Positions 16,855-24,449 of a DNA stretch of 48,778 nucleotides are shown here, one piece after another; position 1 is the stretch's first letter; every line of letters starts with the position of its first letter. The position numbers and the translations under genes were made by a program. The stretch is from Elusimicrobiota bacterium. Lineage in GTDB: Bacteria; Elusimicrobiota; Elusimicrobia; Elusimicrobiales; UBA9959. Under the pieces are notes generated by a model, which was not told the DNA's origin, searched no databases, and was given only the letters and a program-made list of their open reading frames with translations. The stretch spans positions 1 to 48,778 of the forward strand of contig JAUSCK010000145.1 in the NCBI GenBank assembly GCA_030651035.1, written 5' to 3'.

Positions 16855-18629
16855 CCGCCCTCCCCGAACTGGAGGCGGTAGTACTTGGAATAAAGGCCGC
16901 CCTGCGCAAGCAGCTCGTCGTGCGTGCCGAGCTCCTTCACTTCTCCGCCCGAGATCATCATCACCCGGTCCGCGTTCCTCACGGTGGACAGCCGGTGCGC
17001 GATTATTATCACCGTCTTATGCCGGAGCAGGTTCTTTATGGCCGTAGTGATCAGGCGCTCGGTGTGCGGGTCCATGTTCGAGGTGGCCTCGTCGAGCACC
17101 AGCACCTCCTGGTCCAGCACCATCGCGCGCGCCAGCGAGATAACCTGCTTCTCGCCGATGGAGAGGTTGGCGCCCTTCTCCTGCACTTTCTTGTCGAGCG
17201 GGTGCTTCTTGAAGAAGCTCTCAATTCCCATAAGCCGGATGGCGTCGTGGACGCGGCTGTCGGGGATGGCGGTGTCCATCAGCTTAAGGTTATCCATCAC
17301 CGTGCCGGGGAACAGATAGATGTCCTGCTGTACCAGCCCTATGGCCGCGCGCAGCGAGCCCAGGCTGAGGCTCCGTATATCCGTCCCGTCTATCTCGATG
17401 TGGCCTTTCTGGAAGTCGTAGAAGCGGAACAGCAGGCTGGTCACCGTGGTCTTGCCGCCCCCGGTCTCGCCGAGTATGGCCAGGCTTTTGCCGCGCGGCA
17501 GCGAGAAGGAGACGTCCTTGAGCACCCAGCCGGAATCCTCTTTGTAGCGCATCCAGACGTTGCGGAAATCTATGGAGTCGCGGACGCTGGTCAAATAATG
17601 TGGCTTTGCCGGTTCCGTAAGGGCGGGCCTGAGCGCGAGTATCTTCGATATCCTGTGCCCGGCCGAAAAGGAGCGCTGTATCACGCTGAGGTGCTCGGAG
17701 AAGCGGAAGATGGGCTCGAAGAGGAAGCCGAGGTAGAGAACGAACAGCACGATGACGCCCACCGTCATCTTGCCGGCAATCACCATCCTGCCGCCGAAGT
17801 TGAAGACGGCCGCGGTGGCCGCCGGGTACAGGAAGACGATGCCGAGGAAGAAGACCACCGTATAGATCTCGACGTCCACTTCAGCGCGGAACTTGCGGCG
17901 GTTCAGTTCCTCCATCTTGACCGAGGTGTCAGCCTCGCGGCTGAAGGCCTGCAGCACCCCTATGCCGTTGAGCTGCTCCGTCAGGAACCCCGGCACTTCA
18001 GCGGCCAGCTTGCGGACCTTTATGAACATGGGCGAGGTGATCTTGACGAAGACCCAGCCGAGGGCCGCCAGGACCGGGAACATCGGCACCAGCATCAGCG
18101 TCAGCTTCAGGTTGTAGAAAGCCATCACGCAGAAGACCACCCCGAACATCAGTGCGTCGTTGACGATGGTGATGACGGTGTTGGTGAAGAGGGCGTAAAG
18201 CGTGCTGGTGTCCGACTGCACCCGCGCGTTAAGGCGGCCGACCGGCATGGAGGAGTAAAACTCCAGATCCAGCGAAAGTATATGGGTGAGGATGCGCTGC
18301 TTGAGGTCCACTATCAGGTCCTGGCCGGCCCTGGCCAGCTGGAGGACCTGCAGATAGTTGAAGTACAGGAAAAGCAGGGTGGTGACGATATAGACGGCGG
18401 CGGCCAGCAGCAGCGCCCTGGGGTCCTTGGCGGGGATCGCCGTGTCTATCACGAACTTCGCTATCATCGGGATAAAGAGGTTCAGGAGGGTGGCTGAGGC
18501 CATGTAGACGGAGGCGAAGAGGAACGGGCCCTTGCGCGTCCTGATCAGGCCGGCCAGCAGGCGGAAGGTCGCTTTGTAGTTTATCTTTTCTTTCGGGTCC
18601 TGCCCGTCGTCGCCGATCTCGTGGTGCAT
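16851..18629 (-). CDS. heterodimeric ABC exporter, subunit with catalytic Walker B
   Basis: 592 residues: short hydrophilic start, six-helix membrane domain, nucleotide-binding domain. Walker A GETGGGKTTV, signature LSIGEKQVISLARA (deviating from LSGGQ), Walker B VLVLDEATSNMD (Glu present) and H-loop IIAHRLSTVRNAD. The deviating signature faces the degenerate Walker site of the partner, so both defects fall in the same composite ATP site, and the other site is fully canonical. First gene of the two-gene operon, preceded by a terminator that separates it from the oxidoreductase operon. Confidence 0.93.
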   Translation of the reverse strand: MHHEIGDDGQDPKEKINYKATFRLLAGLIRTRKGPFLFASVYMASATLLNLFIPMIAKFVIDTAIPAKDPRALLLAAAVYIVTTLLFLYFNYLQVLQLARAGQDLIVDLKQRILTHILSLDLEFYSSMPVGRLNARVQSDTSTLYALFTNTVITIVNDALMFGVVFCVMAFYNLKLTLMLVPMFPVLAALGWVFVKITSPMFIKVRKLAAEVPGFLTEQLNGIGVLQAFSREADTSVKMEELNRRKFRAEVDVEIYTVVFFLGIVFLYPAATAAVFNFGGRMVIAGKMTVGVIVLFVLYLGFLFEPIFRFSEHLSVIQRSFSAGHRISKILALRPALTEPAKPHYLTSVRDSIDFRNVWMRYKEDSGWVLKDVSFSLPRGKSLAILGETGGGKTTVTSLLFRFYDFQKGHIEIDGTDIRSLSLGSLRAAIGLVQQDIYLFPGTVMDNLKLMDTAIPDSRVHDAIRLMGIESFFKKHPLDKKVQEKGANLSIGEKQVISLARAMVLDQEVLVLDEATSNMDPHTERLITTAIKNLLRHKTVIIIAHRLSTVRNADRVMMISGGEVKELGTHDELLAQGGLYSKYYRLQFGEGG

Positions 18630-18660
18630 ATCATCTATATTCTATAAAATACCGCAAAGA

Positions 18661-18690
18661 AAAAGGGCCCGGTTCTCACCGGGCCCTTTT
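18661..18690 (-). terminator. rho-independent terminator of the 2-oxoacid oxidoreductase operon
   Basis: Perfect 13-bp arms aaaagggcccggt (18661-18673) and accgggccctttt (18678-18690) around tctc. A and T runs flank both sides, so it can act in either direction; on the minus strand it lies 16 bp after the last oxidoreductase gene. Confidence 0.85.
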
Positions 18691-18705
18691 TCCGTCTTAC
18701 CGCCT

Positions 18706-19245
18706 TCAGTTCAGCTTGAACTCCGCCCCGCGCTGAAGCGCCTTTATGTTGAGCTCTATTACTTCAGGTTTAAGCTTCTTATACACCTTGGGCAGCGCCC
18801 TGGCTATGGCGTCTATGGACATGGCTCCGGTGGCGGCCGCGAAGGCCCCGATGGCCACCATGTTCATCACCTTGGTGTTCCCGAGTTCACCCGCTATCTC
18901 GTTGCAGGGCACGTAAAGCACATTTATGTCCTTGCGGGCGGCCTTGGAGTTCACCAGGGAGCTGTTTATTATCAGCAGGCCGCCGGGCTTGACCATCGGC
19001 TCGAACTTCGCGAGCGACGGCTCGTTTAGCACTATGACGGTGTCGGGCGTGGTAACTATAGGCGTGGAAACCTCGTCGGAAGCCACCACCACCGAGCAGT
19101 TGGCGGTGCCGCCGCGCATCTCGGCGCCGTAGGAAGGGAAAAAGCTGACCTCTTTCCCCTCCATCATGCCGGCCTGCGCCAGCAGCACGCCGGCGGAGAT
19201 CACGCCCTGCCCGCCGAAACCCGATATCCTTATGCCTTGGTACAT
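18706..19245 (-). CDS. korC: 2-oxoacid:ferredoxin oxidoreductase, gamma subunit
   Basis: 179 residues from the ATG at 19245, which has a perfect AAAGGAGAA ribosome binding site; the longer frame upstream is not supported. Gamma-domain signatures: RISGFGGQGVISAGVLLAQA (near residue 5) and FFPSYGAEMRGGTANCSVVV, typical of the POR/KOR gamma domain that completes the heterotetramer. It is the last of four genes (delta, alpha, beta, gamma). The enzyme oxidises a 2-oxoacid plus CoA to acyl-CoA and CO2 and reduces ferredoxin. Confidence 0.93.
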   Translation of the reverse strand: MYQGIRISGFGGQGVISAGVLLAQAGMMEGKEVSFFPSYGAEMRGGTANCSVVVASDEVSTPIVTTPDTVIVLNEPSLAKFEPMVKPGGLLIINSSLVNSKAARKDINVLYVPCNEIAGELGNTKVMNMVAIGAFAAATGAMSIDAIARALPKVYKKLKPEVIELNIKALQRGAEFKLN

Positions 19246-19270
19246 AAATTTCTCCTTTGATTCCTGATTC

Positions 19271-20026
19271 TTAGTTCGTTTTCTGCTGGCCTTTGTATAT
19301 ACCAAGCGGGAATACAGGAAGCATGCTCTCAGCGATGAACTTGGTAGCCTCCGACGGGTTATCAAGCCGGGTGCCCCAGTTGGTCGGGCACATGGAAAGG
19401 ATCTCCACCATCGAGAAACCCTTCCCGTCTATCTGGTTCTGGAAGGCTTTCCGCAGGGCGGTCTTGGTCTTTATCACGCCCGGCACGTTGTGGACGGTCG
19501 TGCGCTCAAGGTAGGTGGCGCCGTCGATGGTGGCCAGCAGCTCGCACATCTTTATGGGGTAGCCGGCCTGCTTGGCGGTGCGGCCTTCGGGGCAAGTGGT
19601 GGCCTTCTGGCCTATCAGGGTGGTAGGGGCCATCTGGCCGCCGGTCATTCCGTAGATGGCGTTGTTCACAAAAACCACCGTTATGTTCTCCGAGCGGATG
19701 GCGGCGTGCACTATTTCCGCCATGCCTATGGAGGCCAGGTCTCCGTCGCCCTGGTAGGAGAATACGATAGTCTCGGGCTTGGCGCGCTTAATGCCGGTCG
19801 CTTCGGCCGGCCCGCGGCCGTGGGGGCCCTGTATCATGTCGCAGTTGAAGTAGGCGTCGGCGAACACGGAGCAGCCAACCGGCACCACGCCTATCGTGCG
19901 GCCGCGTATGCCCAGCTCGTCCATAACTTCGGCTATCACGCGGTGTATCGTGCCGTGGCCGCAGCCGGGGCAGTAATGCATCTTTACGTCCAGCAGGGAT
20001 TCCGGTCTCTTATTTTGCAGCTGCAT
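19271..20026 (-). CDS. korB: 2-oxoacid:ferredoxin oxidoreductase, beta (TPP-binding) subunit
   Basis: 251 residues. The N-terminal MHYCPGCGHGTIHRVIAEV supplies Cys-x2-Cys for the cluster near TPP; QGDGDLASIGMAEIVHAA with VVFVNNAIYGMTGGQ is the TPP/Mg binding motif (GDG...N). It has the short form typical of KorB/VorA-type beta chains. Start at 20026 overlaps the alpha gene by 17 bp; an internal ATG at codon 16 (MHYCPG) is an alternative start. Works with the alpha, gamma and delta chains encoded alongside. Confidence 0.94.
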   Translation of the reverse strand: MQLQNKRPESLLDVKMHYCPGCGHGTIHRVIAEVMDELGIRGRTIGVVPVGCSVFADAYFNCDMIQGPHGRGPAEATGIKRAKPETIVFSYQGDGDLASIGMAEIVHAAIRSENITVVFVNNAIYGMTGGQMAPTTLIGQKATTCPEGRTAKQAGYPIKMCELLATIDGATYLERTTVHNVPGVIKTKTALRKAFQNQIDGKGFSMVEILSMCPTNWGTRLDNPSEATKFIAESMLPVFPLGIYKGQQKTN

Positions 20027-21098
20027 ATTCTTTGGCCCCCTTTTTCACCACGCTCTCAATGGTGGCGCATACCTCTTCGGCGGAGATAAGCGAGCCGCCG
20101 GGCTTTGAATGCAGGTAAACCTCGGCCGCCCCGTTCAGGGAGAGCCGCACGTCGTCTACCATCTGTCCCAGGTTCATTTCCACCGCCAGGAACTTCTTTA
20201 TCCTGTCGGAAAGTTCCAGCAGGCGTTTTTTCGGATAGGGCCAGAGCGTTATGGGCCTGAAGAGGCCCACTTTTATCCCCTTCGCGCGGGCCAGCTTCAT
20301 CGCAGCCACTGAAACCCTGGCCGAAATGCCGTAGGCCACCAAGGCGAGTTCGGCGTCCTCAAGCATCTTTTCTTCGTAGAGGACCTCGCTTTCCTCTATC
20401 TGTTTATAGCGCTTCACCCGCTCTATGACCGTTTTCTCAAGACAGCCCTCGTTGATATAGAGCGATTTGATCATCCGCTTTTCGCGGCCGTTGTTCACGC
20501 CCAGCGCCCAGGCTGGCTCCGGAATTGTCCTGAGATCTATTTCAGGGCGGGTGAAGTCCACCGGCTCCATCATCTGGCCTATCAGGCCGTCGGCCAGTAT
20601 CATGGCCGGCACGCGGTACTTGAAGGCCACTTCAAAGCATTTGTCGGGAAAGTTGGCCATTTCGCTTACGCTGCTGGGGGCCATCACGAAAGTGCGGTAA
20701 TCGCCGTGGCCGCCGCCTCTTGTGGCCTGCCAGTAGTCGCCCTGAGCCCCGGCAATGTTGCCAAGGCCCGGGCCGCCGCGCATTACATTGACTACCAGGC
20801 TCGGCAGGTCCGCGCCGGCGCAGTAGGAGATGCCTTCCTGCTTCAGGCTTATGCCGGGGCTGGAAGAAGATGTCATGCAGCGCACGCCGGTGGCGGCGGC
20901 GCCGTAAACCATGTTTATCGCCGAGACTTCGGATTCGGACTGGACGAAAGTCCCGCCCACCTGCGGCAGGCGCCAGGACATGTACTCGGGGATCTCGTTC
21001 TGCGGGGTGATGGGGTAGCCGGCGAAGAACCTGCAGCCGGCGCGGACCGCGCCTTCGGCCAGAGCTTCGTTGCCTTTCATTAATTTTTTTTCAGCCAT
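20010..21098 (-). CDS. korA: 2-oxoacid:ferredoxin oxidoreductase, alpha subunit (VorB/KorA type)
   Basis: 362 residues from the ATG at 21098 (MAEKKLMKGNEALAEGA), preceded by AGGAGA; the longer in-frame start at 21131 would overlap the ferredoxin subunit gene. Signature stretches: GCRFFAGYPITPQNEIPEYM, MTSSSSPGISLKQEG, and NVMRGGPGLGNI. The sequence style matches the chains often annotated as branched-chain 2-oxoacid (VorB) or 2-oxoglutarate (KorA) oxidoreductases. In Thauera a 2-oxoglutarate:ferredoxin oxidoreductase supplies electrons to benzoyl-CoA reductase; that role is plausible here because of the neighbourhood, but the 2-oxoacid is not determined by the sequence. Confidence 0.94.
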   Translation of the reverse strand: MAEKKLMKGNEALAEGAVRAGCRFFAGYPITPQNEIPEYMSWRLPQVGGTFVQSESEVSAINMVYGAAATGVRCMTSSSSPGISLKQEGISYCAGADLPSLVVNVMRGGPGLGNIAGAQGDYWQATRGGGHGDYRTFVMAPSSVSEMANFPDKCFEVAFKYRVPAMILADGLIGQMMEPVDFTRPEIDLRTIPEPAWALGVNNGREKRMIKSLYINEGCLEKTVIERVKRYKQIEESEVLYEEKMLEDAELALVAYGISARVSVAAMKLARAKGIKVGLFRPITLWPYPKKRLLELSDRIKKFLAVEMNLGQMVDDVRLSLNGAAEVYLHSKPGGSLISAEEVCATIESVVKKGAKEYAAAK

Positions 21099-21108
21099 AG
21101 TAGTTCTC

Positions 21109-21312
21109 CTATTTATAGACCCTGACCGCAAGGTCGGGGCAGATGCGCGCGCAGCTCTGGCAGGCTATGCAGCAGCCTTCCTTGGAGTCCTTGGCCGGGT
21201 AATAGCCGGTTTTGGAGAATTTATCGGATCTTTCGATGCACTTCTTCGGGCAGACTACTATGCACAGGTAGCAGCCCTTACATTTGTCTACGTCTACTTC
21301 CATCTTCGGCAT
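21109..21312 (-). CDS. korD: 2-oxoacid:ferredoxin oxidoreductase, delta (2[4Fe-4S]) subunit
   Basis: 67 residues with two complete cluster motifs: CKGCYLCIVVCP and CCIACQSCARICP, each C-x2-C-x2-C-x3-C-P. Start has a GGAGG ribosome binding site. It passes electrons from the TPP site to a soluble ferredoxin. First gene of the four-gene operon; the alpha gene starts 10 bp downstream. Confidence 0.95.
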   Translation of the reverse strand: MPKMEVDVDKCKGCYLCIVVCPKKCIERSDKFSKTGYYPAKDSKEGCCIACQSCARICPDLAVRVYK

Positions 21313-21467
21313 AGAACCTCCGGGATTTTTGAGGCGCGGCGGGCTGGCTCGGCGGGTGCTGCAGGGAGCGTACTAAGACTTATGTCGGGCTGCCGGAAGA
21401 CGCGCTTGGTGCTTTGCTCTATAAAAAGTATACCAAAATAAGCCGGACTTTTATACGTTCGCCCGGT

Positions 21468-21850
21468 TCAAATACAGAGATTGCGAAAAACCGGCAGAGG
21501 GTAAGTGATCCGTGCTTGATCGCGCGGGTCTGGAATACGCGCCAGGGCGGGAAAGAACTCGGGGACAAAATGCCTGATGGTCCTAAACATGGCTTCCGGC
21601 GGGGTAAGCCCCTCCCCGCCTTCCAGCGCGTAGGCGGCGGCGACATCCTGCGGCCCGGTGATGGCTGCGATTTCAGCGCTTGGCACTTTTGAGCCGCTTC
21701 CAGTACATCCTGGAAATATTCTGCATAAGGTTTTCCGCTTCCCGATAGCGTTCAATCCAGAGCCGTACAGGAGCAATCCATTCTTCCGGGATGCATTTTC
21801 ATCCGGGGCCCGCCCTTGGTGCTGAAGCCGACATACCAGGAGGTATGCCA
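21468..21850 (-). pseudogene. decayed insertion-sequence remnant (DUF6788-like end plus transposase N-terminus)
   Basis: The 614-bp gap 21313-21926 contains no intact gene. On the minus strand two adjacent fragments read as mobile-element genes. The first (about 21850 to the stop at 21673) codes HTSWYVGFSTKGGPRMKMH and, after a frameshift, IPEEWIAPVRLWIERYREAE and further, like the C-terminal half of the small DUF6788-type protein found beside some IS transposases. The second (21590-21468) codes MFRTIRHFVPEFFPALARIP then DPRDQARITYPLPV before a stop, like the first 35 residues of an ISNCY/DDE transposase (DPR...Y-L). No terminal inverted repeats or target duplication found. The rest of the gap (21313-21467) is the leader of the oxidoreductase operon. 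Confidence 0.5.
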
Positions 21851-21926
21851 GTGCCGCCTAGGAGCCTATCCGAACGTGGCTGTGCGCAGCGCTTCTTCGG
21901 CGGAGTTCATCTCCGCCCCCTTCGCG

Positions 21927-23174
21927 CTAAAAAGCCTCTTCGCCGGTAATTTCCCTTCCCACGATGAGCTGGTGTATTTCATGCGTTCCCTCGTACTTCT
22001 TCACCACGTTGATGTTGCGCATATGGCGCCCAGAATGGAAAGCGTCAAAGGTGAAAACATCGGCCGAGAGCAGCTCGCAAGCCATCTGGGCTACCGTCAG
22101 GGCCTTGCTGACATTATTGTACTTGCCCAGGGAAATGTGGACATGGCTCAGGGCTTTCCGCTCTTTCAGCTGTGCCAGCTGCAGCGCGACCATCTGCGCA
22201 TTTTCCGTCTCGTTGAGCATCCAGACCAGCTTTCGCTGGGTCTCCTGCTTGGTGGACAAGGGCGCGCCGAAAAGTTTCCTTTCTCCGGAGAAGCCGATGG
22301 CTTCGTCCAGGCAGGCCCGCGCCGCTCCTACCACGCCCCAGATAATGCTGTAGCGGGCCTCGCTGAGGCAGCGCAGGGGGCATTTCAGGTCATGCGGCTT
22401 AGCCTGTACGGTGCCGGGCATAAGCGCGCTGTCGGGGATCCCGCAGTTGCTGAAGGAAAGCGAGGAGGCCACCCCTGCCCGCAGCGCCCATTTCTCCTCG
22501 TTCCTGTAAGAAAAGCCTTCCGTCCCTTTTTCCACCAGGAACCCACGGATCCCGTCCTCGGTGCGGGCCCAGACAACCGCGACATCCGCGAAGCCGTTGG
22601 TGATCCACGCTTTATTGCCGTCCAGGACCCAGCCGCCGGAAACTTTCTTCGCCTTGGTCAGCATGTTCCCGGGATCGGAGCCGCCCTGCGGTTCCGTCAG
22701 CCCGAAACAGGCCAGGGATTCACCGGTGAAAAGAGCGGGCAGCCATTTCTTCTTCTGCTCTTCTGAACCGTACTGGAAAATGGCGAACATGCAAAGCGAG
22801 CTTTGTACCGAGGCCAGCGACCGCAGGCTGGTGTCGCAATATTCTATCTCGCGCATCGCCACGCCGTACGAGGTGTGGGACAAAGGGGTGAAGCTCAGGT
22901 GGGACAGGTACGGCTCTATCCCCTCTATGGAAGCGCCGAAAAGGGAAAGCTGCCGGGCGTACTTTTTTGCCACGTCCCGGACCAGCTCCTCGTGATTCGC
23001 ATAAGGGGCGGATTTGCCGCTGTCCCATTCGGAAATATGCGGGAACACTTCCTTTTTTACGAATTCGCGCACCGCGTCACGGACCAGCCTGTCGTCCTCT
23101 GAAAGGAACAGCTCGTCCAGCCGGTAATAATCATTGGCAGAGATTTTTTTCCCCGCATTTGCAAGAGTTGTCAT
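21927..23174 (-). CDS. gcdH: glutaryl-CoA dehydrogenase
   Basis: 415 residues, acyl-CoA dehydrogenase fold. Start has AGGAGG. YGVAMREIEYCDTSLRSLAS then VQSSL matches glutaryl-CoA dehydrogenases, including the arginine (Arg118 here, Arg94 of mature human enzyme) that binds the distal carboxylate. FGLTEPQGGSDPGNM is the flavin loop, and YEGTHEIHQLIVGREITG near the end has the catalytic Glu (about 395) in the exact glutaryl-CoA dehydrogenase context. It turns glutaryl-CoA into crotonyl-CoA (plus CO2 if decarboxylating), passing electrons to EtfAB (36144-37868). Last gene of the benzoyl-CoA operon. Whether it decarboxylates cannot be decided here. Confidence 0.92.
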   Translation of the reverse strand: MTTLANAGKKISANDYYRLDELFLSEDDRLVRDAVREFVKKEVFPHISEWDSGKSAPYANHEELVRDVAKKYARQLSLFGASIEGIEPYLSHLSFTPLSHTSYGVAMREIEYCDTSLRSLASVQSSLCMFAIFQYGSEEQKKKWLPALFTGESLACFGLTEPQGGSDPGNMLTKAKKVSGGWVLDGNKAWITNGFADVAVVWARTEDGIRGFLVEKGTEGFSYRNEEKWALRAGVASSLSFSNCGIPDSALMPGTVQAKPHDLKCPLRCLSEARYSIIWGVVGAARACLDEAIGFSGERKLFGAPLSTKQETQRKLVWMLNETENAQMVALQLAQLKERKALSHVHISLGKYNNVSKALTVAQMACELLSADVFTFDAFHSGRHMRNINVVKKYEGTHEIHQLIVGREITGEEAF

Positions 23175-23206
23175 AAAGCCTCCTATGCGAATTAAACGAA
23201 TTTGTC

Positions 23207-24412
23207 TTATTCACCGCTGACGATGGTCGAAATTCCCTGGCCGACCCCTATGCAAAGCGCAGCCAGCCCCAGCCGGGCCTGCCGGCGCTTCATTTCATGC
23301 AGCAGAGTGGTCAAAATACGGGCGCCGCTTGAGCCCAGGGGATGGCCGAGGGCTATCGCACCCCCGTTGGGATTCAGTTTATCCATGGGGATATCGAGTT
23401 CCCTCACGCAGGAAAGGACCTGCGCGGCGAAGGCCTCGTTGAGCTCGATAAGGTCCAGTTCGGCGAGGGTGAGCCCCAGCCGCTGAAGCAATTTGCGCGT
23501 GGAAAAAACCGGGCCCAGCCCCATGCAGGAAGGGTCCAGCCCCGCCGTGGCCGAGCCCAGCCACCTGGCCATCGGTTTTTTTCCGAGAGCCTCGGCCTTC
23601 TCCCGGCTGGCCAGCACCAAGAAGGCCGCCCCGTCGTTCAGGCCGGAGCTGTTCCCGCCGGTAACGGTGCCCCCCTTTCTGAACGCCGCCGGCAAGGCCG
23701 CTAATTTTTCTAAAGATGTATCGGCCCGGGGCGGCTCGTCTTTATCCAGTATCACCGGGGGGCCTTTCTTCGCGGGGATGGAAACCGGGATTATTTCATC
23801 GCTGAAAAAACTATCGCGCGCCCGCACCGCTTTTCTATGGGATTCAAAGGCGTAGCTGTCCTGCTCTTCGCGGCCGATCTTGTACCGCTCGGCCAGGTTC
23901 TCGGCGGTCTCACCCATGCTCAGCAGGGGGATTCTTTTTTCCAGCTCCGAGTTGGGAAATCTCCAGCCGAGCGAGGTGTCATAGGCTGTCATATTGCCGT
24001 GCTGGAAAGGAACACCCGGCTTGCCGATAACCCAGGGCGCGCGGCTCATGCTCTCAACTCCGCCCGCCAGGTACAGATCGCCTTCCCCGGCCAGTATGCT
24101 TTTCGCAGCCAGGTTCACGGCTTCAAGGCCCGAGCCGCAAAGGCGGTTTACGGTGCAGGCGGGGATTTCAAAGGGGAGCCCGGCGAGAAGGACCGCCATG
24201 CGGGCGATATTCCGGTTGTCTTCGCCGGCCTGGTTAGCGCAGCCAAGATACACGTCGGATATCTCACCCGGGTCCAGGGAGTTTCTTTTGCACAGCGCCT
24301 CTATCAAACGCGCGGCCAGATCGTCCGGCCGGATGCCGGATAAAACGCCTCCCAGCCTGCCGATCGGGCTTCGAACCGCGTCCAGGATCACTACTTCGCG
24401 CTTATCGGTCAT
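23207..24412 (-). CDS. acetyl-CoA C-acyltransferase (thiolase)
   Basis: 401 residues, full-length thiolase. Active-site Cys92 in [16 protein letters not shown], His357 in [16 protein letters not shown] and the second Cys387 in CIGVGQG are all present. It cleaves a 3-oxoacyl-CoA, probably acetoacetyl-CoA or 3-oxopimelyl-CoA, at the end of the ring-fission pathway. It lies between the dehydrogenase-hydratase fusion and glutaryl-CoA dehydrogenase. Just before the start there is an extended -10 (24420-24428), with no clear ribosome binding site, which suggests an additional internal promoter. Confidence 0.93.
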   Translation of the reverse strand: MTDKREVVILDAVRSPIGRLGGVLSGIRPDDLAARLIEALCKRNSLDPGEISDVYLGCANQAGEDNRNIARMAVLLAGLPFEIPACTVNRLCGSGLEAVNLAAKSILAGEGDLYLAGGVESMSRAPWVIGKPGVPFQHGNMTAYDTSLGWRFPNSELEKRIPLLSMGETAENLAERYKIGREEQDSYAFESHRKAVRARDSFFSDEIIPVSIPAKKGPPVILDKDEPPRADTSLEKLAALPAAFRKGGTVTGGNSSGLNDGAAFLVLASREKAEALGKKPMARWLGSATAGLDPSCMGLGPVFSTRKLLQRLGLTLAELDLIELNEAFAAQVLSCVRELDIPMDKLNPNGGAIALGHPLGSSGARILTTLLHEMKRRQARLGLAALCIGVGQGISTIVSGE

Positions 24413-24419
24413 TCAGGGT

Positions 24420-24428
24420 ATTATAGCA
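24420..24428 (-). promoter_or_regulatory. extended -10 just upstream of the thiolase start
   Basis: Minus strand TGCTATAAT (24428 to 24420). The ATG (24412) begins eight bases after the last -10 base, so transcription would start at or next to the start codon. No good -35 is seen, as expected for an extended -10. This would be an internal promoter for the thiolase and glutaryl-CoA dehydrogenase genes. Confidence 0.45.
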
Positions 24429-24449
24429 ATTAGGATTTTGCTGAAAAAC

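Noticed and set aside
15184-18497. Very long open frames on the plus strand opposite the two ABC exporter genes
   Set aside because: They mirror the codon structure of the GC-rich exporter genes, have no family motifs and overlap perfectly conserved ABC signatures on the other strand.
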